From Bacteroides stercoris ATCC 43183 (GTDB lineage: Bacteria > Bacteroidota > Bacteroidia > Bacteroidales > Bacteroidaceae), in NCBI RefSeq assembly GCF_025147325.1, contig NZ_CP102262.1, forward strand, positions 434,001 through 498,000: a DNA stretch of 64,000 bases, written 5' to 3'. The notes beneath the pieces were generated by a model. It saw only the letters and a program-made list of their open reading frames with translations, did no database searches and was not told the origin of the DNA. Within the stretch, counting starts at the first letter, position 1; the number at the start of each line of letters is the position of its first letter. A program made the translations under genes and the position numbers. This document shows positions 8,086-17,960 of this stretch, piece by piece.

Positions 8086-8691
8086 TTATTTAGAATACAA
8101 TTCTACAATCAAATGCTCTTTAATGTTTTCAGGAATGTCTGCTCTTTCAGGTACGTGCAACAGCTTACCTACTTTAGCATTGTCATCCCATTCCAACCAA
8201 GGATATTTGCTGTGATTAAAGCCGGCCAATGAGTTGGCGATAACTTCCAAAGATTTGGATCTTTCACGAACGCCAATAACCTGACCCGGTTTTACTGCAT
8301 ATGAAGGAATGTTTACCACTTCGCCATCTACAGTAATGTGCTTGTGGCTCACCAACTGACGGGCAGCGGCACGAGTCGGAGCAATACCCAAACGGAATAC
8401 TACATTGTCAAGACGACCTTCCAACAATTGAAGGAGCACCTCACCGGTAATACCTTTAGCGGTAGCTGCCTTCTCAAACAAGTTGCGGAATTGTTTTTCC
8501 AAAACTCCATAGGTGTATTTGGCTTTCTGTTTCTCACGAAGTTGAACACCATATTCAGAAGTTTTTCTCTTTCTTGAATTACCGTGCTGTCCGGGAGGAT
8601 AGTTCTTCTTTGACAATACTTTATCTGCTCCAAAGATACCTTCACCGAATTTACGGGCTATTCTTGATTTTGGTCCAGTATATCTAGCCAT
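8086..8691 (-). CDS. rpsD: 30S ribosomal protein S4
   Basis: S4 is a primary 16S rRNA binding protein that helps start 30S assembly. At 201 residues it has the N-terminal [17 protein letters not shown] and the S4 RNA-binding domain (about 92-155, [20 protein letters not shown]). The N-terminal region has no cysteines, so this is a zinc-free form. It precedes rpoA by 11 bp. The 115-bp gap upstream, after rpsK, holds a small dyad (8742-8765) that could be an autoregulatory site; in E. coli S4 represses this operon. Confidence 0.98.
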   Translation of the reverse strand: MARYTGPKSRIARKFGEGIFGADKVLSKKNYPPGQHGNSRKRKTSEYGVQLREKQKAKYTYGVLEKQFRNLFEKAATAKGITGEVLLQLLEGRLDNVVFRLGIAPTRAAARQLVSHKHITVDGEVVNIPSYAVKPGQVIGVRERSKSLEVIANSLAGFNHSKYPWLEWDDNAKVGKLLHVPERADIPENIKEHLIVELYSK

Positions 8692-8741
8692 TTCTTTTAA
8701 ATATTTAATTGTTATTCATGAACTTAATTTGTTGCAGCCGC

Positions 8742-8765
8742 GATTGTAGAGAAGAAATTACAATC
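8742..8765 (-). promoter_or_regulatory. Small dyad in the rpsK-rpsD gap, possible S4 regulatory hairpin
   Basis: GATTGTA (8742-8748) and TACAATC (8759-8765) form a 7-bp stem with a 10-nt loop in the longest gap of the alpha-operon part. S4 autoregulation is known in other bacteria; its action here is inference. Confidence 0.3.
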
Positions 8766-8806
8766 CAATAACAATATCAAGTTTCATTTTTTATTAAAGG
8801 TAAATC

Positions 8807-9196
8807 TTAAACTCTACGTCTTTTCGGAGGACGACAACCATTATGTGGAAGCGGAGTTACATCAATGATTTCAGTAACTTCGATACCTGCACCGTGGATA
8901 GTTCTAATAGCAGACTCACGTCCGTTACCTGGACCCTTCACATATGCCTTTACCTTTCTCAAGCCAAGATCGTATGCTACTTTAGCACAATCTTGAGCAG
9001 CCATTTGTGCTGCATAAGGAGTGTTCTTCTTAGAACCTCTGAATCCCATCTTTCCGGCAGAAGACCAAGAAATAATCTGACCTTCACTATTAGCCAGAGA
9101 AACAATAATGTTGTTGAAAGATGAATGAACATGCAACTGTCCATTAGCATCTACCTTTACATTTCTCTTTTTTGCTGCAACTGTTTTTTTTGCCAT
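8807..9196 (-). CDS. rpsK: 30S ribosomal protein S11
   Basis: S11 lies on the platform of the small subunit near the E-site mRNA. The 129-residue protein shows the family core ([20 protein letters not shown], about 22-41) and the invariant C-terminus [18 protein letters not shown]. The N-terminus is short and basic. It lies 11 bp after rpsM, and there is a 115-bp gap before rpsD. Nothing is unusual. Confidence 0.98.
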   Translation of the reverse strand: MAKKTVAAKKRNVKVDANGQLHVHSSFNNIIVSLANSEGQIISWSSAGKMGFRGSKKNTPYAAQMAAQDCAKVAYDLGLRKVKAYVKGPGNGRESAIRTIHGAGIEVTEIIDVTPLPHNGCRPPKRRRV

Positions 9197-9207
9197 ATCA
9201 ACAATTA

Positions 9208-9588
9208 TTATTTAGTAGCTTTTTTCTTATTAGCAACGGTTTTCTTTCTTCCCTTACGAGTACGGGCGTTGTTCTTCGTACTCTGGCCTCTTACAGGGAG
9301 ACCGATACGGTGACGTACACCACGGTAGCAACCGATATCCATTAAACGTTTGATGTTCAATTGAACTTCAGAGCGAAGATCACCTTCTACTTTATACTCT
9401 GCACCAATGATCTCACGAATCTTGGCAGCCTGATCATCCGTCCAGTCTTTTACTTTCAGGTCTCTGTCAACACCTGCTTTGTCCAAAATCTTTGCTGAAC
9501 TACTACGACCTATTCCATATACATAGGTCAACGCAACTTCACCTCTCTTGTTTTGAGGCAAATCGACACCAACTATTCTTATAGCCAT
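9208..9588 (-). CDS. rpsM: 30S ribosomal protein S13
   Basis: S13 forms head bridges to the 50S subunit and its tail reaches the P-site tRNA. The 126-residue protein starts [20 protein letters not shown], has the helix-turn-helix-like region ([16 protein letters not shown]), and ends in the conserved basic tail [18 protein letters not shown]. It follows rpmJ, 34 bp away, and precedes rpsK. Confidence 0.98.
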   Translation of the reverse strand: MAIRIVGVDLPQNKRGEVALTYVYGIGRSSSAKILDKAGVDRDLKVKDWTDDQAAKIREIIGAEYKVEGDLRSEVQLNIKRLMDIGCYRGVRHRIGLPVRGQSTKNNARTRKGRKKTVANKKKATK

Positions 9589-9622
9589 ATACTAAATTAT
9601 TTTTTTTGCAAAAATAATAATA

Positions 9623-9739
9623 TTATCCTTGACGTTGTTTATACTTAGGATTTTTCTTGTTAATAACATACAAACGGCCATTACGTCTAACGATCTTACA
9701 CTCTGGCGTACGTTTCTTTAAGGATGCTCTTACTTTCAT
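9623..9739 (-). CDS. rpmJ: 50S ribosomal protein L36, zinc-free type
   Basis: A 38-residue [18 protein letters not shown]... to ...YKQRQG, found by translating the gap between infA and rpsM. Canonical L36 carries a zinc ribbon of three Cys and one His. Here only one Cys (residue 14) remains and the His is absent (PKYKQRQG instead of PKHKQRQG), so this is the C-minus paralogue type that does not bind zinc. It lies in the expected infA-rpmJ-rpsM position, 9 bp after infA. Confidence 0.97.
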   Translation of the reverse strand: MKVRASLKKRTPECKIVRRNGRLYVINKKNPKYKQRQG

Positions 9740-9748
9740 ATCTTAATT

Positions 9749-9967
9749 TTATTTATATCTAAATACAATTCTTCCTTTCGATAAATCGTAAGGAGACATT
9801 TCGACTCTTACCTTATCACCCGGCAGGATCTTGATGTAGTGCATCCGCATCTTACCGGAAATATGGGCAGTAATCTCATGTCCGTTTTCTAATTCAACAC
9901 GAAACATTGCATTAGACAATGCTTCAACTATAACTCCATCTTGTTCTATTGCAGATTGCTTTGCCAT
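9749..9967 (-). CDS. infA: Translation initiation factor IF-1
   Basis: IF-1 occupies the A site during 30S initiation complex formation. The 72-residue protein is a single S1/OB-fold domain. It starts [20 protein letters not shown], has [27 protein letters not shown] in the middle, and ends GRIVFRYK. Its position between map and rpmJ is standard for this cluster. Confidence 0.98.
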   Translation of the reverse strand: MAKQSAIEQDGVIVEALSNAMFRVELENGHEITAHISGKMRMHYIKILPGDKVRVEMSPYDLSKGRIVFRYK

Positions 9968-9976
9968 ATTAACTTC

Positions 9977-10777
9977 TTAAATTGCTTTATCTCCTAATAC
10001 TTCTTCAATGAATTTGAACGATGACAGAATATCGGCTTCACCGCTTCTCACTGCTATGGTATGCTCAAAATGAGCGGCGTACTTGCAATCTCTGGTTCTC
10101 ACCGTCCAGCCATCACGTTCCATTACTATCTGCCGGTTACCTAAAGTTATCATCGGCTCGATTGCGATGCACAACCCCTTTTTCAACATTGTACCGTAAC
10201 CGCGCTTACCGTAGTTGGGCACCTGGGGATCTTCGTGCATGTCCTTACCGATACCATGACCGACAAACTCGCGCACCACACCATAAGAATTGGACTCGCA
10301 ATGTTGTTGTATAGCATATCCTATATCACCCAACCGCTTGCCTTGAACAGCATTCTGTATTCCTATATATAATGCTTCCTTAGTAACCTTCAGTAATTTG
10401 CGAACTTCTTCGTCAACCTCACCTACACAAAACGTATAGGCCGAGTCGCCACAAAAGCCATTCATATAAGTACCGCAATCAACAGAAACTACATCACCCT
10501 CTTTCAGTACTACATTATCACTCGGAATACCATGTACCACCTGCTCGTTTACAGAAGTACAAATCGAAGCCGGAAACGGATCGCCATATTGGTTCGGAAA
10601 TCCCTTGAAAGTAGGAACAGCCCCATTATCTCTAATGAACTCTTCCGCTACTCTATCCAACTCCTTTGTAGTAACTCCGGGCTTTATAACCTTAGCTATC
10701 TCAGCCAACGTTTTTCCTACAAGCAAATTACTCGCACGGAGCAGTTCTATCTCATCTTCAGTTTTAAGAAATATCAT
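9977..10777 (-). CDS. map: Methionine aminopeptidase, type I
   Basis: Removes the initiator Met from nascent proteins in the cytoplasm and requires two divalent metals. The 266-residue protein has the five metal ligands of the pita-bread fold (Asp100, Asp111, His174, Glu207, Glu238) and the substrate-contacting His82. It has no N-terminal zinc-finger extension, so it is a type Ia enzyme. It sits between secY and infA, where E. coli has no map gene and many other bacteria have adk-map; adk is not present here. It is co-transcribed with the ribosomal genes, with gaps of 9-13 bp. Confidence 0.98.
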   Translation of the reverse strand: MIFLKTEDEIELLRASNLLVGKTLAEIAKVIKPGVTTKELDRVAEEFIRDNGAVPTFKGFPNQYGDPFPASICTSVNEQVVHGIPSDNVVLKEGDVVSVDCGTYMNGFCGDSAYTFCVGEVDEEVRKLLKVTKEALYIGIQNAVQGKRLGDIGYAIQQHCESNSYGVVREFVGHGIGKDMHEDPQVPNYGKRGYGTMLKKGLCIAIEPMITLGNRQIVMERDGWTVRTRDCKYAAHFEHTIAVRSGEADILSSFKFIEEVLGDKAI

Positions 10778-10790
10778 TCTTCAAATAAGA

Positions 10791-12134
10791 TTAATACGCA
10801 GCCACTGTACCGCTACGGCCTTTAATACGTCCAGATTTCAGCAAACCGTCATAGTGTCTCATCAACAAATGACTTTCAACCTGCTGGAGAGTATCAAGAA
10901 CCACACCTACAAGAATTAACAAAGACGTACCACCGAAGAATTGAGCAAACTCGGCTTTCACACCGAAGATACCGGCAAATGCAGGCATAATGGCAACCAA
11001 AGCCAAGAAGAAAGAACCCGGCAAAGTGATACGTGACATAATCACGTCAATGTACTCTGCTGTTTGCTTTCCCGGTTTGATGCCCGGAATGAAACCGTTG
11101 TTTCTCTTCATATCCTCAGCCATCTGAGTCGGGTTAATGGTAATCGCAGTATAGAAATACGTAAACAGTATAATCAATACCGCAAAAATCAAATTATACC
11201 AAAAGCTTGTATGATCAGTTAATGCATGTATGAAACCGCTCGCATTATTTACATTTGAAAATCCAACGAGAGTAATAGGAATGAACATGATTGCCTGAGC
11301 AAAAATAATAGGCATCACGTTTGCTGCATTTACTTTCAAAGGAATGTATTGTCTTGCACCACCGTATTGCTTGTTACCAACAATCTTCTTTGCGTATTGT
11401 ACAGGAATCTTTCTTGTACCTTGCACCAGAAGAATGGCAAATGCAATGACAAGCAACAGGACTACAAGTTCAATCAGGAACATAACCAAACCACCGGTCT
11501 TATCGGTCATACGGGAAATCAATTCCTGAAATAAAGACTGCGGTAAACGTGCAATAATACCCACCATAATAATCAAGGAGATACCATTACCTATTCCTTT
11601 GTCTGTAATTCTCTCACCAAGCCACAAAATAAACATACTTCCAGCCGCCAATATAATGGTAGAAGTAAGCATAAATAGAGTCCAATCTAATGAAGCATTT
11701 AAGGAAGGACCAGCCTGCATTTTAAGATTGAGCAAATAAGAAGGAGCCTGAACCAGCAAAATGATAATCGTCAGATAACGGGTGTACTGATTCATTTTTC
11801 TTCTACCACTCTCACCTTCACGTTGCAATTTCTGGAAATACGGTACCGCAATACCCAGCAACTGAATCACAATGGAAGCGGAGATATAAGGCATGATACC
11901 TAATGCAAAGATAGACGCATTAGAGAACGCTCCTCCAGAAAACATGTTTAACAAGGCTAAAAGACCCTCGCTTGTTTGTTGATGCAACTGTGTCAACATT
12001 GACGGATTAATACCCGGCAATACAACATACGAACCGAAACGGTAAATTGCCACAAACAATATGGTAATGAGGATCCGTTGTCTCAGATCCTCAATTTTCC
12101 ATATATTCTTTAATGTTTCAATAGCTTTTCTCAT
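10791..12134 (-). CDS. secY: Protein translocase subunit SecY
   Basis: Channel-forming inner-membrane subunit of the Sec translocon, partner of SecE and SecG. The 447-residue protein has about ten membrane helices. The first cytoplasmic N-terminus is MRKAIETLKNIWKIEDLRQR, the plug-region sequence GINPSMLTQLHQQ follows helix 1, and SecY signatures such as SGRRKMNQYTRYLT and NPTQMAEDMKRNNGFIPGIKPG are present. It begins 4 bp after rplO ends. Its SecE partner is encoded at 36632-36820 in this window. Confidence 0.98.
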   Translation of the reverse strand: MRKAIETLKNIWKIEDLRQRILITILFVAIYRFGSYVVLPGINPSMLTQLHQQTSEGLLALLNMFSGGAFSNASIFALGIMPYISASIVIQLLGIAVPYFQKLQREGESGRRKMNQYTRYLTIIILLVQAPSYLLNLKMQAGPSLNASLDWTLFMLTSTIILAAGSMFILWLGERITDKGIGNGISLIIMVGIIARLPQSLFQELISRMTDKTGGLVMFLIELVVLLLVIAFAILLVQGTRKIPVQYAKKIVGNKQYGGARQYIPLKVNAANVMPIIFAQAIMFIPITLVGFSNVNNASGFIHALTDHTSFWYNLIFAVLIILFTYFYTAITINPTQMAEDMKRNNGFIPGIKPGKQTAEYIDVIMSRITLPGSFFLALVAIMPAFAGIFGVKAEFAQFFGGTSLLILVGVVLDTLQQVESHLLMRHYDGLLKSGRIKGRSGTVAAY

Positions 12135-12138
12135 CGAA

Positions 12139-12585
12139 TTAGAGTTTTACTACTTGTCCACCAGCAGCTTCGATGGCAGCAACCGCAGTCTTAGAGAATG
12201 CGTGTGCTTGTACATCCAACTTAGCAGTCAAAGTTCCGTTACCTAATACTTTTACCAACTGGCTTGAAGAAATGAAACCGGCAGCGATGAAGTCATTGAT
12301 ACCTACAGTCTGCAGATTTTTAGCTTCGGCCAATTTCTGAATTGTATCCAAGTTGATAGCCTTATACTCTACACGGTTGATATTTTTAAAGCCAAACTTA
12401 GGAACACGACGTTGAAGAGGCATCTGACCACCTTCAAAACCGATTTTCTTAGAGTATCCAGATCTTGATTTAGCTCCTTTATGACCTCTGGTAGAAGTAC
12501 CTCCCAAACCAGAACCTGGACCGCGTCCGATTCTTTTTCTTGTTTTAGTAGATCCCTCTGCAGGTTTTAAATTACTTAAGTTCAT
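12139..12585 (-). CDS. rplO: 50S ribosomal protein L15
   Basis: L15 is a late-binding large-subunit protein that threads an extended N-terminus into 23S rRNA. The 148-residue protein starts MNLSNLKPAEGSTKTRKRIG and has the Gly/Arg-rich segment GRGPGSGLGGTSTRGHKG, then the conserved FEGGQMPLQRRVPKFGF block (about 50-66). Standard position between rpmD and secY. Confidence 0.98.
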   Translation of the reverse strand: MNLSNLKPAEGSTKTRKRIGRGPGSGLGGTSTRGHKGAKSRSGYSKKIGFEGGQMPLQRRVPKFGFKNINRVEYKAINLDTIQKLAEAKNLQTVGINDFIAAGFISSSQLVKVLGNGTLTAKLDVQAHAFSKTAVAAIEAAGGQVVKL

Positions 12586-12615
12586 ATTGTAATTCGTTTT
12601 ATATTCAACAAATAA

Positions 12616-12792
12616 TTACTTAACAATGGTAACCAAGTGTTTAACCTTATCCACCATTCCAAGAATTGAAGGAGTGCATTCGTGTTCAACCACACGATTC
12701 AACTTATGAAGTCCCAGTGCATCGAGAGTTCTCTTCTGATCAGCAGGAGCACCAATTCTACTTTTAACTTGTTTAATCTTTATAGTCGACAT
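12616..12792 (-). CDS. rpmD: 50S ribosomal protein L30
   Basis: A 58-residue ORF, MSTIKIKQVKSRIGAPADQK to KVKHLVTIVK, found by translating the gap between rpsE and rplO. It has the short bacterial L30 fold with the conserved Lys-Ser-x-Ile-Gly and LGLHKLN motifs. Length and order (rpsE-rpmD-rplO) are typical. Confidence 0.97.
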   Translation of the reverse strand: MSTIKIKQVKSRIGAPADQKRTLDALGLHKLNRVVEHECTPSILGMVDKVKHLVTIVK

Positions 12793-12803
12793 ATTCTTCC
12801 TCC

Positions 12804-13322
12804 TTATCCTCTAAATACTTTTTCCATACTAACTCCTCTGTTCTGAGCAACCATACGGGCATCACGCATTTCACTTAATGCCAAGATAGTAGCTTTCACC
12901 AAGTTATGTGGGTTGGAAGAACCTTTTGACTTAGCCAAAACATCCGTTACACCAACACTTTCAAGCACTGCACGCATTGCACCACCTGCCACTACACCAG
13001 TACCGTGAGAAGCCGGTTTAATGAATACCTCAGCACCGCCAAACTTAGCAGACTGTTCGTGAGGAACCGTACCTTTCAGTACAGGTACTTTAGTCAGGTT
13101 CTTTTTTGCTGATTCAACACCCTTAGCAATAGCAGCGGTTACTTCGCCTGCTTTGCCAAGACCCCAACCGATGATACCTTCTTCATTTCCTACTACCACA
13201 ATAGCAGAAAAACTAAAAGTTCTACCACCTTTGGTTACTTTGGTTACACGATTAATAGCAACCAATCTGTCTTTCAGTTCTATATCGTTTGTAATCTTAA
13301 CTCTATTATTAAGTCCTGCCAT
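12804..13322 (-). CDS. rpsE: 30S ribosomal protein S5
   Basis: S5 helps control decoding fidelity and mRNA helicase activity at the 30S entry site. The 172-residue protein has the N-terminal double-stranded RNA-binding-like domain ([40 protein letters not shown]) and the C-terminal ribosomal fold ([19 protein letters not shown]). The loop residues altered in spectinomycin-resistant mutants lie in the wild-type-looking [10 protein letters not shown] segment. Confidence 0.98.
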   Translation of the reverse strand: MAGLNNRVKITNDIELKDRLVAINRVTKVTKGGRTFSFSAIVVVGNEEGIIGWGLGKAGEVTAAIAKGVESAKKNLTKVPVLKGTVPHEQSAKFGGAEVFIKPASHGTGVVAGGAMRAVLESVGVTDVLAKSKGSSNPHNLVKATILALSEMRDARMVAQNRGVSMEKVFRG

Positions 13323-13327
13323 AATGA

Positions 13328-13672
13328 TTAAAATTTAAGTCCACCGTTACGAGCAGCATCAGCCACTTCTTTTACTCTCCCATGATACAAGTAACCATTA
13401 CGGTCGAAAACAACAGTAGTTATACCTGCTTCCTGAGCCTTCTTTGCAATCAGTTCACCTACTTTGGCAGCCTGTTCCTTCTTAGGCATCTTTTCAGTCA
13501 TACCCAAAGAAGATGCAGCAGCCAGAGTCTTACCGGACAAATCGTCGATAATCTGAACGTAGATTTGCTTATTGCTTCTAAACACACTCATACGCGGACA
13601 TTCAGTTGTACCTGAAATCTTATTGCGTACTCTATATTTAATCTTAATACGTCTTTCTATTTTTGTTGTCAT
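13328..13672 (-). CDS. rplR: 50S ribosomal protein L18
   Basis: L18 binds 5S rRNA in the central protuberance with L5 and L25. The 114-residue protein has the basic N-terminus ([19 protein letters not shown]), the conserved [18 protein letters not shown] segment, and the C-terminal [20 protein letters not shown] signature. It lies between rplF and rpsE with a 5-bp gap to rpsE. Confidence 0.98.
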   Translation of the reverse strand: MTTKIERRIKIKYRVRNKISGTTECPRMSVFRSNKQIYVQIIDDLSGKTLAAASSLGMTEKMPKKEQAAKVGELIAKKAQEAGITTVVFDRNGYLYHGRVKEVADAARNGGLKF

Positions 13673-13692
13673 AATACTATCAATTTAAATGA

Positions 13693-14262
13693 TTATTTAG
13701 CACCGGCTGATTTACCAGACTTTCTACGAATTTCTTCGCCAACAAACTTAATACCTTTACCTTTATACGGTTCAGGCTTACGGAAAGAACGTATTTTAGA
13801 GCAAACTTGACCAAGCAATTGTTTGTCGCAAGATTCCAAAAGGATAAGAGGATTCTTGTTTCTCTCAGACTTAGTTTCTACTTTGATCTCAGCAGGCAAC
13901 TGTATAAAGATACTGTGCGTATAACCTAAGTTCAATTCAATAATATTGCCTTGATTAGAAGCACGGTAACCTACACCGACAAGTTCCAACTCTTTCTTAT
14001 ATCCTTCAGATACACCAACAACCATGTTGTGAACCAATGAACGGTACAGACCGTGGAATGCATGCTTCTGCTTCGGATTATCCAGCATTGCATTTTCATT
14101 CTCTGTCAAAACGACATGGCCTTCTTCGATGGCAACATTGATAGCAGGATTTACATATTGGCTCATTTCGCCTTTGGGTCCCTTTACGGTAACCACATCA
14201 TCCTTCAGAGTAACTGTTACTCCAGCGGGAATACTAATGGGTAATTTTCCTATTCTTGACAT
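13693..14262 (-). CDS. rplF: 50S ribosomal protein L6
   Basis: L6 sits near the factor-binding site and the sarcin-ricin loop of the 50S subunit. The 189-residue protein contains two repeated L6 domains: MSRIGKLPISIPAGVTV and VTVKGPKGEMS in the first, and the signature PEPYKGKGIKFVGEEIRRK near residue 165 in the second. Length is slightly above the usual 175-180. Confidence 0.98.
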   Translation of the reverse strand: MSRIGKLPISIPAGVTVTLKDDVVTVKGPKGEMSQYVNPAINVAIEEGHVVLTENENAMLDNPKQKHAFHGLYRSLVHNMVVGVSEGYKKELELVGVGYRASNQGNIIELNLGYTHSIFIQLPAEIKVETKSERNKNPLILLESCDKQLLGQVCSKIRSFRKPEPYKGKGIKFVGEEIRRKSGKSAGAK

Positions 14263-14277
14263 TGCTGATTCCTCCTA

Positions 14278-14673
14278 TTAATATACATAACACAAAACTT
14301 CACCGCCAATCTTCAGTTCAGCGGCTTCTTTGTTGGTCATTACACCTTTGGAAGTAGATATTATAGCAATACCCAAACCATTAATAACTCGCGGCATCTC
14401 TTTGTAACCGGTATATTGACGCAAACCCGGAGAAGAAATTCTTTCCAGCTTCTTGATAGCGTTAACTTTGTTAACCGGATCATACTTCAAGGCAACCTTT
14501 ATAGTACCTTGAGGACCATCTTCTACAAACTTGTAATTAAGAATGTAGCCTTTTTCAAAAAGAATCTTAGTGATTTCTTTTTTCAAATTTGAAGCGGGAA
14601 CTTCAACAACTCTGTGCTTTGCTTGAATAGCGTTCCGCAACCTCGTCAAATAATCTGCTATTGGATCAGTCAT
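14278..14673 (-). CDS. rpsH: 30S ribosomal protein S8
   Basis: S8 is a primary 16S rRNA binder and, in E. coli, the translational repressor of the spc operon. The 131-residue protein starts MTDPIADYLTRLRNA and ends with the family block GIAIISTSKGVMTNKEAAEL followed by GGEVLCYVY. It lies between rpsN and rplF. Confidence 0.98.
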   Translation of the reverse strand: MTDPIADYLTRLRNAIQAKHRVVEVPASNLKKEITKILFEKGYILNYKFVEDGPQGTIKVALKYDPVNKVNAIKKLERISSPGLRQYTGYKEMPRVINGLGIAIISTSKGVMTNKEAAELKIGGEVLCYVY

Positions 14674-14728
14674 ATAAAAATAAATTAAATTAATCAGGAC
14701 TGCCCTGACAATATTTAAAAAACAAAAA

Positions 14729-15028
14729 TTACCAGCTTGCTTTCTTTACACCTGGAATAAGACCATTGGATGCCATCTCACGGAACTGAATTCTGGAGAT
14801 TCCGAACTGACGGATATATCCTTTAGGACGACCTGTCAATTTGCAACGGTTGTGCATACGAATCGGATTAGAATTCTTGGGCAGGTCCTGCAATTTCTGT
14901 GCAGCTTCAAAAGCTTCCGCAGGATCACCTGTTCTAACGATTTGCTTCAATGCAGCTCTCTTCTCGGCATATTTGGCTACTAATTTGGCACGCTTTACTT
15001 CACGTGCTTTCATTGATTCCTTTGCCAT
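14729..15028 (-). CDS. rpsN: 30S ribosomal protein S14, zinc-free long form
   Basis: S14 lies in the head of the 30S subunit. The 99-residue protein is the long form: [20 protein letters not shown] at the start and [20 protein letters not shown] towards the end. The short zinc-binding form has a CxxC...CxxC ribbon. Here only one Cys (NRCKLTGR) remains, so it should not bind zinc. This parallels the zinc-free L36 in the same operon. Confidence 0.98.
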   Translation of the reverse strand: MAKESMKAREVKRAKLVAKYAEKRAALKQIVRTGDPAEAFEAAQKLQDLPKNSNPIRMHNRCKLTGRPKGYIRQFGISRIQFREMASNGLIPGVKKASW

Positions 15029-15032
15029 ATTA

Positions 15033-15590
15033 TCAATCTTTTTTAGCGTTCTTAAACGGTAAACCGAATTCTTTCAACAAGGCATAACCTTCTTCATCTG
15101 TTTGCGCAGAGGTTACAAAGGTAATATTCATTCCGAGAATTCTGGTAATACTATCGATATTAATTTCAGGGAAAATAATTTGTTCCTGAATACCAAGGGT
15201 ATAGTTACCCTTTCCATCGAACTTACTTTCAATACCCTTGAAGTCACGGATACGCGGCAGAGCTACACGAACCAATTTTTCAAGGAATTCGTACATTCTC
15301 TCGCGACGTAAAGTTACCATAACACCAATCGGCATTTTCTTACGCAACTTAAAGTTAGCGATATCTTTACGAGAAATGGTTGCAACGGCCTTCTGACCTG
15401 TAATAGCAGTCATTTCATTAATTGCCACTTCGATAATCTTCTTATCAGCAACGGCCATACCCAAACCCTGATTGATAACAATCTTCTTAAGTACGGGTAC
15501 CTGCATTGAAGAAGAATACTGGAACTGTGATTTCAATGCAGGCGCAATACGCTCTGCATATTCTTTCTTAAGGCTAGCAGTATTACTCAT
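15033..15590 (-). CDS. rplE: 50S ribosomal protein L5
   Basis: L5 binds 5S rRNA and contacts the P-site tRNA through the central protuberance. The 185-residue protein has the signature [14 protein letters not shown] (about 31-44), the [20 protein letters not shown] block and LPRIRDFKG. Its ATG overlaps the last base of the rplX stop (TAATG), which suggests coupled translation. Confidence 0.98.
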   Translation of the reverse strand: MSNTASLKKEYAERIAPALKSQFQYSSSMQVPVLKKIVINQGLGMAVADKKIIEVAINEMTAITGQKAVATISRKDIANFKLRKKMPIGVMVTLRRERMYEFLEKLVRVALPRIRDFKGIESKFDGKGNYTLGIQEQIIFPEINIDSITRILGMNITFVTSAQTDEEGYALLKEFGLPFKNAKKD

Positions 15591-15910
15591 TACTTAATCT
15601 CCTCTCCTGATTTTTTAGAATAACGCACTAAAGTGCCGTCAGCACTTAATTTTCTACCAACACGCGTTGCTTTGCCAGTCTTTGGATCAACCGGGTTCAA
15701 GTTTGAAATGTGGATAGAAGCTTCTTGCTTCACGATACCACCTTGCGGGTTCTTTGCATTCGGTTTTGTGCTCTTAGACACCATGTTGATACCCTCAACG
15801 ATTGCACGTTTTTTATCAACAAGAACCTTCAATACACGACCAGTCTTACCTTTGTCTTCACCAGAATTTACGTAAACTGTATCGCCTTTTTTAATATGTA
15901 ATTTACTCAT
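15590..15910 (-). CDS. rplX: 50S ribosomal protein L24
   Basis: L24 is one of the first proteins to bind 23S rRNA and starts 50S assembly. The 106-residue protein begins [20 protein letters not shown], the KOW motif, followed by [20 protein letters not shown]. The C-terminus carries KSGEEIK. It overlaps rplE by one base (TAATG). Confidence 0.98.
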   Translation of the reverse strand: MSKLHIKKGDTVYVNSGEDKGKTGRVLKVLVDKKRAIVEGINMVSKSTKPNAKNPQGGIVKQEASIHISNLNPVDPKTGKATRVGRKLSADGTLVRYSKKSGEEIK

Positions 15911-15930
15911 TACTTAAATCTTTTACAAAA

Positions 15931-16296
15931 TTAAAGTACTTCAGGAGCGAGTGACACAACTTTCATGTTAGCAGCACGAAGTTCACGAGCTACCGGACCG
16001 AAAATACGACTACCTCTAATTTCACCTGCATTGTTCAGCAACACGCAAGCATTATCATCAAAACGTATGTAAGAACCATCAGCACGACGGATTTCTTTCT
16101 TAGTACGTACGATCAAAGCTTTAGACACTGCACCTTTTTTAATATCACTTGAAGGGATAACGCTTTTTACAGAAACAACAATCACGTCCCCTACTGAAGC
16201 ATAGCGACGACCTGTACCGCCCAAAACGCGGATACAGAGAGCCTCTTTTGCTCCACTGTTGTCACATACTGTAAGTCTGGATTCTACTTGTATCAT
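15931..16296 (-). CDS. rplN: 50S ribosomal protein L14
   Basis: L14 forms intersubunit bridge B8 and is the binding site of silencing factor RsfS. The 121-residue protein starts [19 protein letters not shown], has the beta-barrel core with the signature [12 protein letters not shown], and ends GPVARELR...VVSLAPEVL. It starts 2 bp after rpsQ. Confidence 0.98.
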   Translation of the reverse strand: MIQVESRLTVCDNSGAKEALCIRVLGGTGRRYASVGDVIVVSVKSVIPSSDIKKGAVSKALIVRTKKEIRRADGSYIRFDDNACVLLNNAGEIRGSRIFGPVARELRAANMKVVSLAPEVL

Positions 16297-16298
16297 AA

Positions 16299-16568
16299 TT
16301 ACTTAGCTCTTTCAATTATTTCAACCAATCTCCATCTCTTAGTCTTGCTCAAAGGACGAGTTTCCATGATGCGTACAGTATCGCCGATATTGCACTCATT
16401 CTTTTCATCATGAGCATGGTACTTCTTCGTCTTACTAACGAACTTACCATATATGGGGTGTTTTTCCTTAAACTTAGCTGCAACAGTAATGGTCTTATCC
16501 ATCTTATCGCTCAGCACAACCCCTGTTCTTTCTTTTCTTAAATTTCTTGCTTCCATCAAGCTCATCAT
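16299..16568 (-). CDS. rpsQ: 30S ribosomal protein S17
   Basis: S17 is a primary 16S rRNA-binding OB-fold protein. The reading frame opens [18 protein letters not shown]; the first ATG overlaps the rpmC stop (ATGA), and the core may start at Met5, which would give 85 residues. The signature [18 protein letters not shown] occurs at about 62-79. The exact start among the three Met codons is uncertain. Confidence 0.97.
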   Translation of the reverse strand: MMSLMEARNLRKERTGVVLSDKMDKTITVAAKFKEKHPIYGKFVSKTKKYHAHDEKNECNIGDTVRIMETRPLSKTKRWRLVEIIERAK

Positions 16569-16762
16569 TTATTGTTAAGTTCTCTCTGGCGTAATTCAGT
16601 TTTCATACGCGCAATAGTCCTGCGTAATTGTTTGATCTGAGCAGGATTATCCAAAGGAGAAATAGAATGATTTAAAACCATTTGGCTATAGTTAGCCACT
16701 TCTGCTTCTACTCTTTCTACCAAGTCATTGGTAGTCATTTCTTTAATTTCTGCAATTTTCAT
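16565..16762 (-). CDS. rpmC: 50S ribosomal protein L29
   Basis: L29 lies at the peptide exit site and is part of the docking platform for trigger factor and SRP. The 65-residue protein is two antiparallel helices, [20 protein letters not shown] and then [20 protein letters not shown], the latter being the family signature. Its TGA stop overlaps the rpsQ start by four bases. Confidence 0.97.
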   Translation of the reverse strand: MKIAEIKEMTTNDLVERVEAEVANYSQMVLNHSISPLDNPAQIKQLRRTIARMKTELRQRELNNK

Positions 16763-16767
16763 ACTTC

Positions 16768-17202
16768 TTACGCATTTTGATTTTGGATATCATAATCACG
16801 TCTTACCACAAACTTGGTTGTGATAGGAAGCTTCTGTGCAGCTAAGCGCAAAGCTTCTTTTGCGATTTCATAAGATACTCCTTCAGCTTCGATAATAATT
16901 CTACCCGGTGTAACAGGAGCAACGAATCCCTCGGGGCTACCTTTACCTTTACCCATACGTACGTCAGCAGGCTTTCTTGTAATAGGCTTATCCGGGAAAA
17001 TACGAATCCAAATCTGTCCTTGACGTTGCATATATCTTGTTACTGCAATACGCGCAGCTTCAATCTGACGGCCTGTAATCCACTTCGTCTCCAAGGCCTT
17101 AATACCAAAAGAACCGAAAGCCAGTTGGTTTCCTCTTTGGGCATTACCTTTTTGACGGCCTTTTTGTTGTCTTCTGAATTTTGTCTTTTTCGGTTGTAAC
17201 AT
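16768..17202 (-). CDS. rplP: 50S ribosomal protein L16
   Basis: L16 organises the A-site tRNA pocket of the 50S subunit. The 144-residue protein starts [19 protein letters not shown] and has [20 protein letters not shown] and [20 protein letters not shown]. This core is among the most conserved in the cluster. It sits 5 bp before rpmC. Confidence 0.98.
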   Translation of the reverse strand: MLQPKKTKFRRQQKGRQKGNAQRGNQLAFGSFGIKALETKWITGRQIEAARIAVTRYMQRQGQIWIRIFPDKPITRKPADVRMGKGKGSPEGFVAPVTPGRIIIEAEGVSYEIAKEALRLAAQKLPITTKFVVRRDYDIQNQNA

Positions 17203-17223
17203 AATTCCTAAAAATCAAATTCG

Positions 17224-17955
17224 TTAGCGATTATTTTTCTTTCTTTTGAAGTTCTTTCCGCCATTGTTTCCGCTATTGCTTCCACGACCGCTTTCTTTGC
17301 TTTGCGTAAAGTTCGGAGCCAACTCTCTTTTACCATAAACTTCACCTCTACAAATCCAAACTTTAATACCGAGAAGACCTACTTTAGTCAATGCTTCTGC
17401 ATGACAATAGTCGATGTCTGCTCTGAAAGTGTGCAGCGGAGTTCTTCCTTCTTTATACATTTCAGAACGGGCCATTTCTGCACCATTCAAACGTCCTGAA
17501 ATCTGAATTTTGATACCTTCCGCACCCATACGCATTGTGTTGGCAATAGCCATTTTGATAGCGCGACGGTAGGCAATTTTACCTTCTACCTGACGGGCGA
17601 TGTTGTTAGCCACGATAACAGCGTCCAACTCAGGTCTTTTCACTTCGAAGATATTGATCTGGATATCTTTATCAGTGACCTTCTTCAACTCTTCTTTCAA
17701 CTTATCAACTTCTTGGCCACCCTTACCGATAATGATACCCGGACGTGCTGTACAAACGGTAATAGTCACGAGTTTCAGTGTACGTTCGATTACAATTCTT
17801 GAAACACTTGCTTTAGCAAGACGAGCGTTCAAATATTTACGAATCTTGCTATCTTCCAGCAAAGAGTCGCCGTAATTCTTTCCACCATACCAATTGGAAT
17901 CCCAGCCTCTGATAATTCCTAAACGGTTGCTTATTGGATTAACTTTTTGTCCCAT
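17224..17955 (-). CDS. rpsC: 30S ribosomal protein S3
   Basis: S3 lines the mRNA entry channel. The 243-residue protein starts [20 protein letters not shown] and has a type-II KH domain with the [15 protein letters not shown] loop (about 74-88), followed by the C-terminal S3 domain ([20 protein letters not shown]). The extreme C-terminus is a Gly/Asn/Lys tail ([17 protein letters not shown]), a modest extension. Confidence 0.98.
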   Translation of the reverse strand: MGQKVNPISNRLGIIRGWDSNWYGGKNYGDSLLEDSKIRKYLNARLAKASVSRIVIERTLKLVTITVCTARPGIIIGKGGQEVDKLKEELKKVTDKDIQINIFEVKRPELDAVIVANNIARQVEGKIAYRRAIKMAIANTMRMGAEGIKIQISGRLNGAEMARSEMYKEGRTPLHTFRADIDYCHAEALTKVGLLGIKVWICRGEVYGKRELAPNFTQSKESGRGSNSGNNGGKNFKRKKNNR

Positions 17956-17960
17956 TTACC

